DNA of 48,438 bases from NCBI GenBank assembly GCA_049999805.1, contig JBNGIO010002947.1:1-48438 (forward strand), written 5' to 3'. This document shows, piece by piece, positions 10,801 to 21,181 of the stretch. The stretch's first letter is position 1. The number at the start of each line of letters is the position of its first letter. A program made the translations under genes and the position numbers. This DNA is from Folioceros fuciformis. Lineage: Eukaryota; Anthocerotophyta; Anthocerotopsida; Anthocerotales. Below the pieces are notes generated by a model that was given only the letters and a program-made list of their open reading frames with translations, did not search any database and was not told the origin of the DNA.

Positions 10801-12682
10801 GTCCCTCTAAAGGCTCTAGTTGGTCGCGCCTCCTCTTTGATCCTTTGGGTGTATTTGGGTGTGCCAACTGGTCCTCTCGCCTAAATGCAAGGACTGCTGC
10901 ACGAAGAGCTGCAGATGAAACACCCATTGTCTGACATCAGAGACCCTCATCCACTGCAATAGGTGCTCGTCAAAGCATTTCATGCTTGCTGACGGGGGAA
11001 ACTTCAAAAAGGACATGCTGAGAGGCATACCAAGATTGGGAACAAGTGACCCCGATGGAACACTTGCTCCACAGCTTGTGCAGATGTTCTGCACCCACAA
11101 CAGGAGCACCTTGAATCAATGCAAGAGACAAGTGATTCTCACTTGCAGATTGCACCTAAGAACTACGATAACGCACAAGGATAGGGTTCCACAATTGAAA
11201 CAGCTTCCAGCTGTGCCAACACTCCTGCAGCCAGTCGTGAACTACATACAAGGCAAGAGGAGGGAAGCCTATCCTGCCACCACTTCTTCAGATAGTCAAT
11301 TATGCTACCCTAGCATTTTGCTCAACTGGACATGTAATGCATAAAAACCTAAGCCATACCGTCTCAATGACTCGTTGTAGACTAGCATGCCCAAACGAGT
11401 GACCACATTGAGCCACCATGGCATCATCCATCAAAGATCCACTGGAATCAACAGCTCACCCGAGTTAGATCTAGATTCAGAAGAGCCAGCCATAACACAG
11501 ATCAGGTTCAGCAATGCATAAGGAAATGAAATAAGCTCATTTCTCCCAACCTACATTCAAGCAGAAAGCTTTGGATGAAACAAATGTTTCATGTGCAAGG
11601 AGCACGACGAAAGAGATGAGCTAAACCAGGGAAACATCACCGGTGTCCTAGAATGTAGGCAACAGAGCACAAACAAGAAGGGTTTTCAGTTCAACTTACG
11701 ATATGGGATCCGATAAAACATGCCGAAGCGATAACTCTACAACATGCGCTTTGTCCTTCTGACTAGACACAACTGCTGAAAGAGCCTTCCGCGGTGTATA
11801 GAACTGGAACCTGCCAGTTTTTACAGACTTGACAGCAGGCACAGGTGATGCCGTATGCAGCAGTTCATGTTGAATGTTCGAGTCCTCTGTTTCAGGGACG
11901 CCTGCTGCAGTGGCGTCCATCAAGTCTGTTGGACCAGAATTGGGTAAACAGTCACCGAGGCATTCCTCTTCCATGAAAGAGGTGTCCTTCTGGAGCTTCT
12001 CAAGAGGTGGGAGATCATCATAAGCAGAGGAGTCACCCTCCTGTGCCAGTTTAGCCGTTTCTCCAGCGTCTTTCGCCCCCTCGTTACATTCATCTCCAGG
12101 TTTCCACGCAGCCACTCCTGAGGATGAGAAAGAATTAAGGAACGGAATGGTGGAAGTAGGAGAGGCGGGCACCTCTCCATTGTTGGAGCACTCAATTGCC
12201 ACCTTCGATTCTCCTTCCTGTGACTTGGCAGCTTGATCACTGCCAGCGGTTGCACAATTCTCGTGCCCCTGTGACAGAGCTTGGCCAGCTCCCATAACCT
12301 CCCCTTTCGGGGCCAGTTCATCTGCTACCTGTTGTTGCTCCTCCTCTTCGATAACCATAGCAACATGTTCGTCATTGCGTGTCTCCACTTCGATGCCTTC
12401 TGCAGTCCCCTTTCCTGCGTCATCTCCCTCCTGCGTTTCTTGATTTGTATGAACCGTTTCTTTCAACACGCCTTGACTGTGGTCAGCCCCTCCCACCTGC
12501 ACTACCCCTCCGTCATTGCTGGGCCGATCTTTCCCCAAAACTTCCTCCTTCACAAGAGGCACAGCTTCCGCTGCCCCAGCCATGACGGGGCTGGACACAG
12601 GGGAAGGAGGCTCATCCAACCCTGAGTCAGGGACGACCACAATCCCAGGCTTGTCTGCCGGCTTGGCCCCTTCCTGCCCCAT
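7854..12682 (-). CDS. U-box protein of the PUB62/PUB63 type (putative E3 ubiquitin ligase)
   Basis: Thirteen exons: 12682-11700, 11441-11360, 11088-11031, 10908-10772, 10589-10491, 10397-10327, 10257-10187, 10078-9735, 9673-9574, 9463-9321, 9209-8859, 8746-8399 and 8318-7854, giving 1083 residues. Residues 1-~300 are acidic and disordered. FYTPRKALS precedes the U-box (about 318-395): LSDPISGSLMDDAMVAQCGH, then SLQRVIET, then CTSCGASVPSGSLVPNLALR. U-boxes recruit E2 enzymes. Next come FVVSDRVLIK, NKRTPERFVGREAV and QYRSLQKL, a second conserved block that I remember from Arabidopsis PUB62. The remaining ~580 residues, with a helical region (EEYRRCLL, WGRLYEDVYKWL) and an acidic tail, are longer than I expect for the family. 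The intron after exon 9 is GC-AG. The substrate is unknown. Confidence 0.85.
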
Positions 12683-14653
12683 CTCCCTCTCCTGTGCTCA
12701 ATCCCACCACAATTCACTCTGCTCAATCCCTTTCCCTAACTCATGCCTCCTTTCTCCGGGCGAGCTCTGCGGAAAGAAGGCCGGCCCCGACGGAACAAGA
12801 ACAACACGCTGCTATCCTCCCTTTCTTGCATAGCTCCTCCAACGTTCAACCAGCCAGCAGCAGCAGCAGCAGGGGAGCCTGTTTGAAAAACTCTAACTCT
12901 TGGTTAGATTCTTGTTCTGTTAGACCACCTACCTACCTACCACCTACTGCTGTCTGCTCCTCCCCGGACTCCAAGGCTGCGCGACCTGGAAGCACCAGAG
13001 ATTCCAGCCTCGGAGCTAAACCACCGCGCACCTCCTCCAGCCACTCATCAGGGCTTCGCGCACACGCTCATTCCGCCTAATTCACTCCCGCCGGCGGCCA
13101 TACTAATCCCACAGCCTCCGCTACTCTCCAGCCCACAATTTGGCTTGCAGGAAGCCCAAGTCTGCCCTCTCACAGCTCCAATTGCTCGTGCCCAACACCA
13201 CCCCATCCTCGCCCACGGCACATGAAACCCACGACTCGGAAACCAGCAATTTCCGCTCCCAATTGCAGCCCCGGGCTCAAATTGCAGCCGGCGCGCGACC
13301 CTGGAGCCCGTGTACGCTACACACGGTCGCTGCCCCAGATCTACACCTTCTGCAGCTGCCCCAGACCCGATTCCGACAGCCCAAACCTGCCCACCGGCAG
13401 AAACGCCACAGTCAGCAATCCAGCGCTCAAAGAGCACGACAGGCTCCTGACACCCGGCCAGAGCCAGCAGGCCCGAGGCGGAGAAGGAGACGAAGGCAAA
13501 GACACGATCGCCCGCCTATGCCCTCCAAGAGAAGCAAGGAAGCAGGGAAGGGGATGCAGACGTCGTCTCAACGGGAGCTGAAAGTGCAACAGCAGCAATC
13601 CAAGGAAGAATACTTCTACGGATGCCAACTCCTCAGTCATGACCCACCATTCAGCCAAGCTAATACTTCGAGCTTCAGTGTCACATTTCCAGCTTAACAC
13701 AAGCTGCTCGACCGGTTGCCATCCGCTAAAAGCACTAAGCGCGTGTCTGTCTGCCTAGCGCCTCTCACGTCGTCCTGGGTGGTTATTAGTACCACCTACG
13801 CAACTCTACGGAGGAGGAAGAGCAGGAGGAGGATGAGGAAGAATTTACGCTCTTTTCCTGGGTGCTTGATACTGGGTTAAAAGGGATGGGAACTGTTTAA
13901 CTACCAACCTCCTTCTCCTTCCTCTCCTCCATCTCTATTCCCTGAATTGCAAGAGCAATGACACTCTGCGCATGCAGTTTGGCAGTCAGGGTGTTAGCAC
14001 GGCTTGCTACATTGCCTTGAGCGACATACCGCCCCACAGGGAATCACTCATGTGGGTGCCGAAACGAGGATCAGCTTGAGTAATCAGGCAACACTGCAGC
14101 GAGCGAGTGTAGATAGATATCAGGTCACTTCACGTCTCTTCTTGTCCAAGTACAGTTCACAGCATCATGTTCAAGATGCTGAGCCGGGTAACACAGGCAA
14201 TCAGGCAAAGAGGATCTACCCTGCATTCACAGACACACACAGAAGCCACGAGTACAGAGGAGACCAGAGTCAGGTGGGTTGCTGGCACGGAATCAGAATC
14301 ACAGGCAGCCAAGCAACCACGATCTTCCCTGCACTCACACACAAACAGGGATACTAAGGCAAATATGTAGAGATGTTACTACGCTGGACACTGCAGTCTT
14401 CTGCTTCATGCAAACTTGACGGCACATAGCCAATCGAGGTGCTCCCATCTTCCGAAAATATCGTGCCTCGTGACGTAGCCAGAGATTTGTGTCAGATCCA
14501 CGTCGTCGTGCTGTTGGAGACTCTCGCACCTTCGAAACTGTTTTGCTACGAAACGCATCCCCTGCTATCTGAGCTCCCTCCTTTCACTCTTGATGAGACG
14601 AGTTTCGTTCCTTAGTTAGTGTGACTCGGTTCATAGTCGGGAGAACTCGTCAC
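12683..14653. other. Upstream region of the U-box gene and intergenic DNA
   Basis: From 12683 to about 13700 the sequence is GC-rich and C-rich on the plus strand. It probably holds the 5' leader and promoter of the minus-strand U-box gene, possibly with non-coding 5' exons. Long frames here (for example plus 13140-13697) have Pro/Ser/Arg-rich composition and no domain. From 13700 to 14650 there is no coding signal. Two imperfect ~45-bp copies (starting near 14198 and 14312, each with a CCCTGCA(T/C)TCACA core) form a short dispersed duplication. Confidence 0.4.
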
Positions 14654-14866
14654 CTAATGTTCTTCCTCAAACCGCCAGTGCCCATTCAGGAACACATCCA
14701 TCGACGGGTTTAGTTGATGCGCGTCTCTCACGAGAGCTCCCCCTTCTTGATGAAGGAAGTATGACCTTCTTGACCCGACCTTCGTGCCGCTGTAGCAGTC
14801 ATCGCTCATGCGTAGATTCCTGGTCACAAAGCGAGGTTGCCCGATTTGCCGTGTGGAGCAGCCCAT
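14654..14866 (-). pseudogene. Remnant of a PPR DYW domain
   Basis: A 70-codon frame contains RFVTRNLRMSDDCYSGTKV followed by GALVRDAHQLNP. This corresponds to the DYW-domain C-terminus that usually reads KNLRxCxDCHSATK and then IVRDAxRFHHF. The zinc-binding CxxCH has decayed to SDDCY, a short stretch between the two blocks is unrelated, and no final Asp-Tyr-Trp is present. There is no PPR array upstream. The fragment lies just downstream of, and in the same orientation as, the intact PPR-DYW gene at 15091-18114, so a decayed tandem partial duplicate is likely. Confidence 0.6.
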
Positions 14867-15090
14867 CTGTCAAACACAAGGCATCCCTCATCTCTTGCCT
14901 ACAGGACATACGACGAAGAGACAGACGTCATTACCTCTCAGGCCCATGAAGTCACTTAGGAGGGCGGGAGGGCCCGTAGCAGCCTCGATCCCACCCACTG
15001 ATGGCCTAATTTCAGGCCTGCACCCGAACGCAGTTTTCTCTACTCTCTTGAGGACTGGACTGGACCGGACTGGCAGGTTCTCCATTTTCC

Positions 15091-18000
15091 TCATGGGCGG
15101 CCCTTACAACTGCAACAACCAGCCGAGAACCGATGCACACGGTACCCATCCCTCACAACAATGTCTCTCCGTTCAAGCCTTGACATGATCTCCGTGGAAC
15201 TGTGGCAGTCACTGCACATGCGTAGGTTCTTCGTTACCACCAACGGTGTCCCGCTCGGAGTGTTCAAGAGGCCAAAAGCCAGAGCTAGCTTCTCGGCGTG
15301 CCCACAAAGGGCATCTTCCTTTTCCTTCTCACACAGCGGCTTCAACACCAATTTTGTGTGAGGTTCGTGCCCGCCTTCCTCCTTCAGACGTGCATTCGTG
15401 CTCACCACCTTGAGCGCGATATCTTCTCTCCTTTCTCCCACCAGGAATCTATGTACCTGCTTCTTCACCTCAACGGTCGCCACTGCATGTTTCTTGTTAG
15501 CTCCTGCTACCAGTCTCCGTGTTTCGATCCTGTCTACATCCGTCCACCGACCTGCATCTGCATACGCATTGGCCATGAGCACATAGGCTGGAGACTCCTG
15601 GGGGTCCAGCCTAACGATGTTCTCAAAACACCATGTCGCCCTCTTCAAGTCCCCGTGACTTTTGCTGGCACTCAACAAAGACGTCAGTCCCACAACATTA
15701 CTCTGGTCCGAGCATGACAATAGCACCTGCTCTGCCTCGTCCAAATGGCCTGCACGCCCAAGAAGATCAATCATGCAGTTGTAATGATCAAGAGTAGGAC
15801 TAATGCCATGCTGTTCAGCCATGGAATCGAAGTGCTTGCGACCCTCGTGGACCAGTCCCCCATGGCTGCATGCTACCAAAACGCAAGTAAAGGTAGCATC
15901 ATTAGGCTGAACACCGGCAACCAACATCTCCTCGAAACAAGCCAGTGCCTTGTGACCTTCGTCACACGTACCATATCCCGATATCAGGGCGGTCCATGTC
16001 ACCACGTTCTTCGTGCTCATCCCGTCAAAAACCTGGCGTGCATCTTTCAATTCACCACACTTTGCATACATGTCCACAAGGCAAGTGCCCAACACTACGT
16101 CATCCACCAGTCCTCTTTCCACAATCTGTGAGTGCAACTGCCTGCCCTTCTGTACGGCACCAGTGCTCGCACAGGCCTTCAGAAGGCAAGCGAAAGTGAC
16201 ATGATCAGCCAGGATGAGGCCCGCATCCTCCATTTGGCCATACAGAACAAGCCCCTCTTGGCTCAGTCCTTGCTGTGCATATCCGGCAATCAGGGCAGTC
16301 CACGTTACCACATTCTTCGTGGCCAAGCCATCAAAAACATGGCGTGCATCTTCCAGTTCACCACACTTTGCGTACATGTCCACCAGGCAGGTGCCCAACA
16401 CGACGTCATCCAGCCGACCCCCTTTCACAATCTGAGAGTGCAGCTGCCGGCCCTTCTGTATGGCACCAGTTCTCGCACAGGCCTTCAGAAGACAAGCGAA
16501 AGTAACATCGTCACCCAAAATGAGGCCCGCCTCCTCCATTTGTCCGTAAATGACAAGCGCCTCATGGCCGAGTCCTTGCTGTGCATACGCAGCTATCAGG
16601 GTATTCCATGTCACCACATCCTTTATCGCCAAGCTGTCAAACGCCTCGCGTGCATCTTCCAGCTGACCACATTTTGCATACATGTCCACCAGGCAGGTGC
16701 CCACCACTACGTTATCCAGCAGTCTTCTTTCGATGATCAGTGTGTGCAGCTGCCTGCCCTTCTGCAGGGCACCAGTACTTCCACAGGCCCTCAGAAGGCA
16801 GGCAAAAGTAACATGGTTAGCCAAAATCCGGCCCTCCCCCTCCATTCGTCCGTAGACAACAAGTGCCTCATGTCCCAGACCTTGTTGGGAGTACCCAGCA
16901 ATCAGGGCATTCCATGTGACCACATTCTTCGTTGGCATGCCGTCAAAGACATTCTTTGCATCCTTCAGTTCTCCACATTTTGCATACATGTCCACAAGAC
17001 AGGTGCCAACAAACAAGTCGGGAAGAATGCCACTGCGCAACACATCACCATGCACTTCCGTTCCCGAGTCCAAGTCCACTGCAAACGCACAAGCCTGAAG
17101 CACAGCCACAAAGACGTGAGCATCCGCCTTCACTCCCGCCCTGCACATCTCATGGTACAGCTGTATAGCCACCTTAGGTTTCCCATGCTTAGCATACGCA
17201 GAGATGATGGCAGACCACATGAAGGAATTCGGTTTGCGAACCCTGGTGAACACATCCATGGCCTCCTCTAAACTACCCCCACATGCATACATGCGCAAAA
17301 AATGGTTCCCCAAATACGCATTCGACTCGTACCCAAGTTCGACGCTGAGACGATGAACTCGTCGCCCCACAACCAAATCCTTCTTGGCCGTGCACAGCTT
17401 CACCACAACATAAAACAGAGACTGACAAACGCCAGAATCCGTCCGGGCCAGAGCTTCGAGGGCTTCCACAGCCTCACGCAGCCTCCCCTGCTGACACAAC
17501 ATGCTCAAGGTTCCAGCCGTTACAACGCCCATTCGCAATCCTTGGCGCACACCAGGATCAGGCTCACGCACATAACTGGAGCCAGAAGGAGAAGCACCAC
17601 CACCCATCCCCAGATCCAAGGAAACTAACCGCTCATCAACCCAAGGTGGCTTAAACACGTTGTTCAACCACAGCACCTCGTCAGACCCCTTCCGCCGGAA
17701 ATCAGGAGAACGGGAGCTCCTCTTCTCGCGTCTGTTGTCCCACCACACAGTTGGGTCTAGGAAAAACCGTTGCCACAAGAGATCCTGCTCCTGGCCACGA
17801 CCATCGCCGGCCACCCCTTCCCCACCCACACATTTCCTGGGAATCGGAACTGCCGGGCTCCTCACGCTGCTGCACCTGGAGCCCTTGCTTGCAAGGGATT
17901 CACTCCCGGAGACGAGCCGAGCGGGAGCTCCTCGTGCAACCTCTGCACACACACCAGCTTCTTGGGTCCACAAAGGGTCCGGTTGCCACACTCCGGCCAT

Positions 18001-18114
18001 CACCACACCCCGCTTTCGGTCTCGGAAGACAAGTCTCACACGACACACAGACTGAGCCTGAATGCCCAGCAACATACCGTCGTTTTCTACGCCTCCCGTA
18101 ACGGCGTGAAACAA
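15091..18114 (-). CDS. PLS-class PPR protein with DYW deaminase domain (organelle RNA editing)
   Basis: Intronless, 1007 residues. Residues 1-~220 are Arg/Ser-rich and would hold an organelle transit peptide. A PLS-type PPR array follows (about 225-770), with repeated phrases such as LVDMYAKCGELEDAR, NVVTWTALIAGYAQQG and KGRQLHSQIVERG. An E region and a DYW-type domain close the protein: HAEKLALAFGLL carries the HxE deaminase signature and KNLRMCSDCHSSTE carries the CxxCH zinc site. PPR-DYW proteins bind one RNA site and deaminate C to U in plastids or mitochondria. Oddly, the protein ends GCCSCKGRP instead of the usual CSCGDYW, so the terminal tripeptide that names the domain is lost while the predicted catalytic residues remain. 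The target site is unknown; the array is recently duplicated. Confidence 0.93.
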   Translation of the reverse strand: MFHAVTGGVENDGMLLGIQAQSVCRVRLVFRDRKRGVVMAGVWQPDPLWTQEAGVCAEVARGAPARLVSGSESLASKGSRCSSVRSPAVPIPRKCVGGEGVAGDGRGQEQDLLWQRFFLDPTVWWDNRREKRSSRSPDFRRKGSDEVLWLNNVFKPPWVDERLVSLDLGMGGGASPSGSSYVREPDPGVRQGLRMGVVTAGTLSMLCQQGRLREAVEALEALARTDSGVCQSLFYVVVKLCTAKKDLVVGRRVHRLSVELGYESNAYLGNHFLRMYACGGSLEEAMDVFTRVRKPNSFMWSAIISAYAKHGKPKVAIQLYHEMCRAGVKADAHVFVAVLQACAFAVDLDSGTEVHGDVLRSGILPDLFVGTCLVDMYAKCGELKDAKNVFDGMPTKNVVTWNALIAGYSQQGLGHEALVVYGRMEGEGRILANHVTFACLLRACGSTGALQKGRQLHTLIIERRLLDNVVVGTCLVDMYAKCGQLEDAREAFDSLAIKDVVTWNTLIAAYAQQGLGHEALVIYGQMEEAGLILGDDVTFACLLKACARTGAIQKGRQLHSQIVKGGRLDDVVLGTCLVDMYAKCGELEDARHVFDGLATKNVVTWTALIAGYAQQGLSQEGLVLYGQMEDAGLILADHVTFACLLKACASTGAVQKGRQLHSQIVERGLVDDVVLGTCLVDMYAKCGELKDARQVFDGMSTKNVVTWTALISGYGTCDEGHKALACFEEMLVAGVQPNDATFTCVLVACSHGGLVHEGRKHFDSMAEQHGISPTLDHYNCMIDLLGRAGHLDEAEQVLLSCSDQSNVVGLTSLLSASKSHGDLKRATWCFENIVRLDPQESPAYVLMANAYADAGRWTDVDRIETRRLVAGANKKHAVATVEVKKQVHRFLVGERREDIALKVVSTNARLKEEGGHEPHTKLVLKPLCEKEKEDALCGHAEKLALAFGLLNTPSGTPLVVTKNLRMCSDCHSSTEIMSRLERRDIVVRDGYRVHRFSAGCCSCKGRP
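16001..16918 (-). repeat. Three 306-bp tandem modules in the PPR-DYW gene
   Basis: The plus-strand phrase ACCAC(A/G)T(C/T)CTT recurs at 16001, 16307, 16613 and 16919, exactly 306 bp apart. Each period encodes 102 residues, one P-L-S triplet. The copies are similar at the DNA level over their whole length, which points to recent unequal exchange or gene conversion rather than old repeat ancestry. Confidence 0.85.
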
Positions 18115-18841
18115 CCTATTCGAACCGACCTCCGTTATGTCAATGTCGATTCACGTTAACTGGTTGCTGAGTACGGTTTGAATCGATTTCGAAATGCGTT
18201 CAATCAAACCATCTAGGGAGTTAATAAGTCATCAAATTTCACATCGGGACCGAAGCGTGACACATAGAGATTAAGTGCATCATGGTATTTTCTATGATTA
18301 TTTTCTATGATTGAAAAAGGGATCGAAAGTCCTATCTACTCCAAAGATTGGAGAAACAAGATTATTAGGGCCAAAGGAAAAAAAAGTACTCGCCCATGCG
18401 AATATTATTTTCAAAAACTACCTACTTATTCGTCCCTGCGAATATCATTTTCAAAAACTACTTGCTGCTTCCAAACTATCATGATGTGGAATAACAAGAG
18501 GCCTACCTACCACCCGTGCCGAAGAAGTCGCTTGACCTGTGTTTGTAGCTATTCTAAAAATTGAATTGGCCAATGCTTGTTGCAAAGCAATGGATACATT
18601 GTCAAAAGAAGGCCACCACAGAGGAAAGAAGGAGAACACCATTCTTATTGCTCTGATAAATCTTGGCGCACTCCTTGATAAACCTTGAAAAGTCCTTGCC
18701 CATAGCTAGTGCATCATGTACTCGAGAATTCATTAGCATCACTTAATCACCAAACTTCAACTCCAACATATTCCAAGACTGGGAGTCCTGAATACAAATC
18801 TCAAAAGCATCCTAGAAGAAAATTTTGAATATGATCATGTA
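18115..18841. other. AT-rich intergenic region
   Basis: This covers the 5' side of the PPR-DYW gene and the 3' side of the BURP gene. The base composition shifts from balanced to AT-rich near 18170. No gene is supported. One direct repeat is present at 18391-18461. Confidence 0.45.
18391..18461. repeat. 31-bp direct repeat, two copies
   Basis: The phrase TGCGAATATYATTTTCAAAA, extended to 31 bp with few mismatches, occurs at 18391-18421 and 18431-18461, a 40-bp offset. It is non-coding and of unknown role. Confidence 0.75.
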
Positions 18842-20475
18842 TTATCTATCGTGTTTAACGAAAGTAAACCCATCTATTTCTGACCAGTGACAAAATACGT
18901 TTTGTCCAGGCTTTCCTCCTAAGGTAGCAAAGATTTCATTATTAACATTCCACTCACTCGTGTCCGTATGACAAGTAACAATATTAGTTATGTTATAATC
19001 TTGTTTCGAAGTTGATTGTAATATAACAGAATATATTTTTGTTTTAGGCAAATAGTGACACCATTCAAGCCTATAAGGAAACAATGGAGAATGACAAGAT
19101 ATGGATCGAGATTTCACATCACTTTCTAGCTTAACATCCACTACTTCAAGTCGACCCATTCCAATCTGCTTATCACTAATCGCAAATGAGCTGCCACGTA
19201 ATAATTTTATCTTAGGCATCAAGTTATTTTCTTCTACAAATATTTCCTTCAGAAAATCTGCCATGTCTTCCATAGAAGTTATCAATGAAATAATTTCATT
19301 CGACAGCGGTGCCTGACTAAGTTGCAAAATGTGGACGAGTGTCTGCATGACGAATCCCATTGTAGAGGTTGGAGAAATGTGCAACTGGTCCATGATTTGT
19401 GGCAAATTGGTTTGTGTCAAGCCTCCTAAGGCTTTGCTCAAGGGCCTTGGAAGGAAAGACCTTTTGAATCCATGTACTCCATCTGAATACGTGGTGGAAT
19501 GCCATTCAAGCGCTTTAAAGCTACTATCTCTTTTAGGGAAGAGATCAGCTTCTAAAAACCATATGTCGTGTGCTTGTGAAGAGAATGAATTAGGGAAGAC
19601 AAGATTTCTCTTATACTCTATTGACCTTGATAGAAAATCTCCCACAGACAAAAGGTGCACAAAGTCTTGGGATTCTTCGCTTAAATCATCCAGATTATCA
19701 CATAACAACCTCGCTCTGAGGCAAAATGATCTCGCGAGTGATACGTTCTTTGATAACTTCTGCAATTGGATTGACGATAGGAATATCTCTTCATCCAAAA
19801 CAGAGAGAGGTGACATGAAGTTCTGCATCAATTGAAGCAAATTCGTGTTTCCTAGTAAGGTTGTATTCCAGTACGTTGATATAGCAGAGTGTTGAATCTT
19901 AGTATGCAGTTGTAAGGTATTGTCATTTGTGGATGGAGAACTATCTTTAAATCCATGATTTACCTACAAATAAGAAAGAAAGTTTTAGAGATGATCAAAA
20001 TGCAAAACCACAATAAGATAGCATTCACTCTTCACAAGCAAGAACATGAGATTTAGACATTCTTTTCGGTTACCAAAATGATCGTGAAGATAATTATTAA
20101 AAATAAATTTATGTTGGTAATCATATTTATTTATTTTTGAATTTAATATACTGTTGAAAAATAAATCAAGAATATATAACTCAACATAACCAGCCACGCC
20201 AATTAAACTCGATTATAGTTCACTTGTATGTGAGTTGTGTAATGCAATTGAAGAAGAAGCTTTAACAAAGTTCACGCAAGGTGAGTAACAAGTTTCTTCA
20301 GTTGAGTCAATCAAGTTTGCAAAACTAGTTTGTTATGGTAGAGTTAATGAAAACTATGTGATGTTGTTGACTCACCTTCACAAAGTTTATCCAAATTCTG
20401 TATTTTAGTTGACTTGCTCCAACATGGAAATTCTTATTATTATTCCATGGTTGTGCAAAAAGTTCGAGTGTCCTT
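18842..20475 (-). CDS. BURP-domain protein (PG1-beta-like), 5' end unresolved
   Basis: The last exon, 19963-18842, is secure. A preceding exon ending at 20376 joins in phase (VNHGFKD follows WINFVK) and extends upstream to about 20475, where I lose the frame. The C-terminal BURP domain is unmistakable: two Phe-like aromatics near IWFLEADLF, RSFLPRPLSKAL, a SMEDMADF segment, and four Cys-His pairs spaced CH-X10-CH-X27-CH-X25-CH, the exact family pattern. The upstream STYWNTTLLGNT fits polygalacturonase-1-beta-like BURP proteins, which are secreted to the cell wall. I find no start codon with a signal peptide, so either a 5' exon is missed or the gene is truncated. The Cys that usually accompanies the middle of the domain (x-CxxS) is not obvious. 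The gene sits in an AT-rich island unlike its neighbours. Confidence 0.8.
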
Positions 20476-21181
20476 CTATTTATTTCAGCATATATGGTTA
20501 ATTCATATGTTTGTTAATATCACTTAAATAATATTTTTAAAAGACTAAACTCACTAATCAGGAACTTCTGACAGACTGGTGAAGTCAATATGATATAGGT
20601 TTGAATAATTAATTAACACTCAGTTAAAATAAGTCGAATCTTGGAGCTCGTACACGTATTGAAGCAGAAGGGATGGGATGAGCGTTCATCTGCCACACTA
20701 CGGACTGTAGGTTGCTTGCTCGAGGGTAAAAGTAAGAGTTAGCAGCTAAACTGCGAAGCTAAATTTGTAGGGTGTTTTCGGCATATTGTGAACCCCGATA
20801 AAACGGAAGATGAATGAACTTTTAATAAAGTTATCCGGAAACGGGTGACGGGATTGGGCACTCTGTTGGGTCGGCCCATGTTGGAAGGGCGTGCTGTGAA
20901 GGAAAATCGTTTGCTGTTGCGTGGTCGGTCACCCTCGCTGGTGGCCATGGCGGGTGTGAGGAGGGCCTCTTCCTTTGCCTTGCTTGCTCTTGGTTGTTGC
21001 ATTTGTGGTGTTGAGGATTCTTGTTGTTGCGAGGCTCTCTCGTGTTTGTTGGTGGAAGGCTGAAATCTGGCTGGCAAGTTTGTTCGAACAATGTGGTTTA
21101 CTTGGATTGTTTGAAGAGCAGTTTCGGAGGCAAGGGTATTTGGAGGTTTGCTCCTTCACAGACACTTCTGTCACAGTCGGG
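20476..21181. other. Intergenic region between divergent genes
   Basis: It is AT-rich up to about 20640, then balanced. It should contain the promoter and possibly a missed first exon of the minus-strand BURP gene, and the 5' leader of the plus-strand gene at 21182. A frame open from 20975 runs into the latter gene, but its N-terminal part is not conserved-looking and the Met at 21182 precedes a proper signal peptide. Confidence 0.45.

Noticed and set aside
12694-13697. Plus-strand frames of 105-185 codons upstream of the U-box gene
   Set aside because: They overlap each other in different frames, are Pro/Ser/Arg/Gln-rich as expected of GC-rich DNA, and show no motif or credible splice partner.
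16132-17271. 379-codon plus-strand frame with repeated phrases
   Set aside because: It is antisense to the PPR array and its repeats mirror the 306-bp modules of the real gene.
20975-21181. Upstream extension of the At4g14100-like protein to a Met at 20975
   Set aside because: The added 69 residues are not family-like and would bury the signal peptide that begins at 21182.
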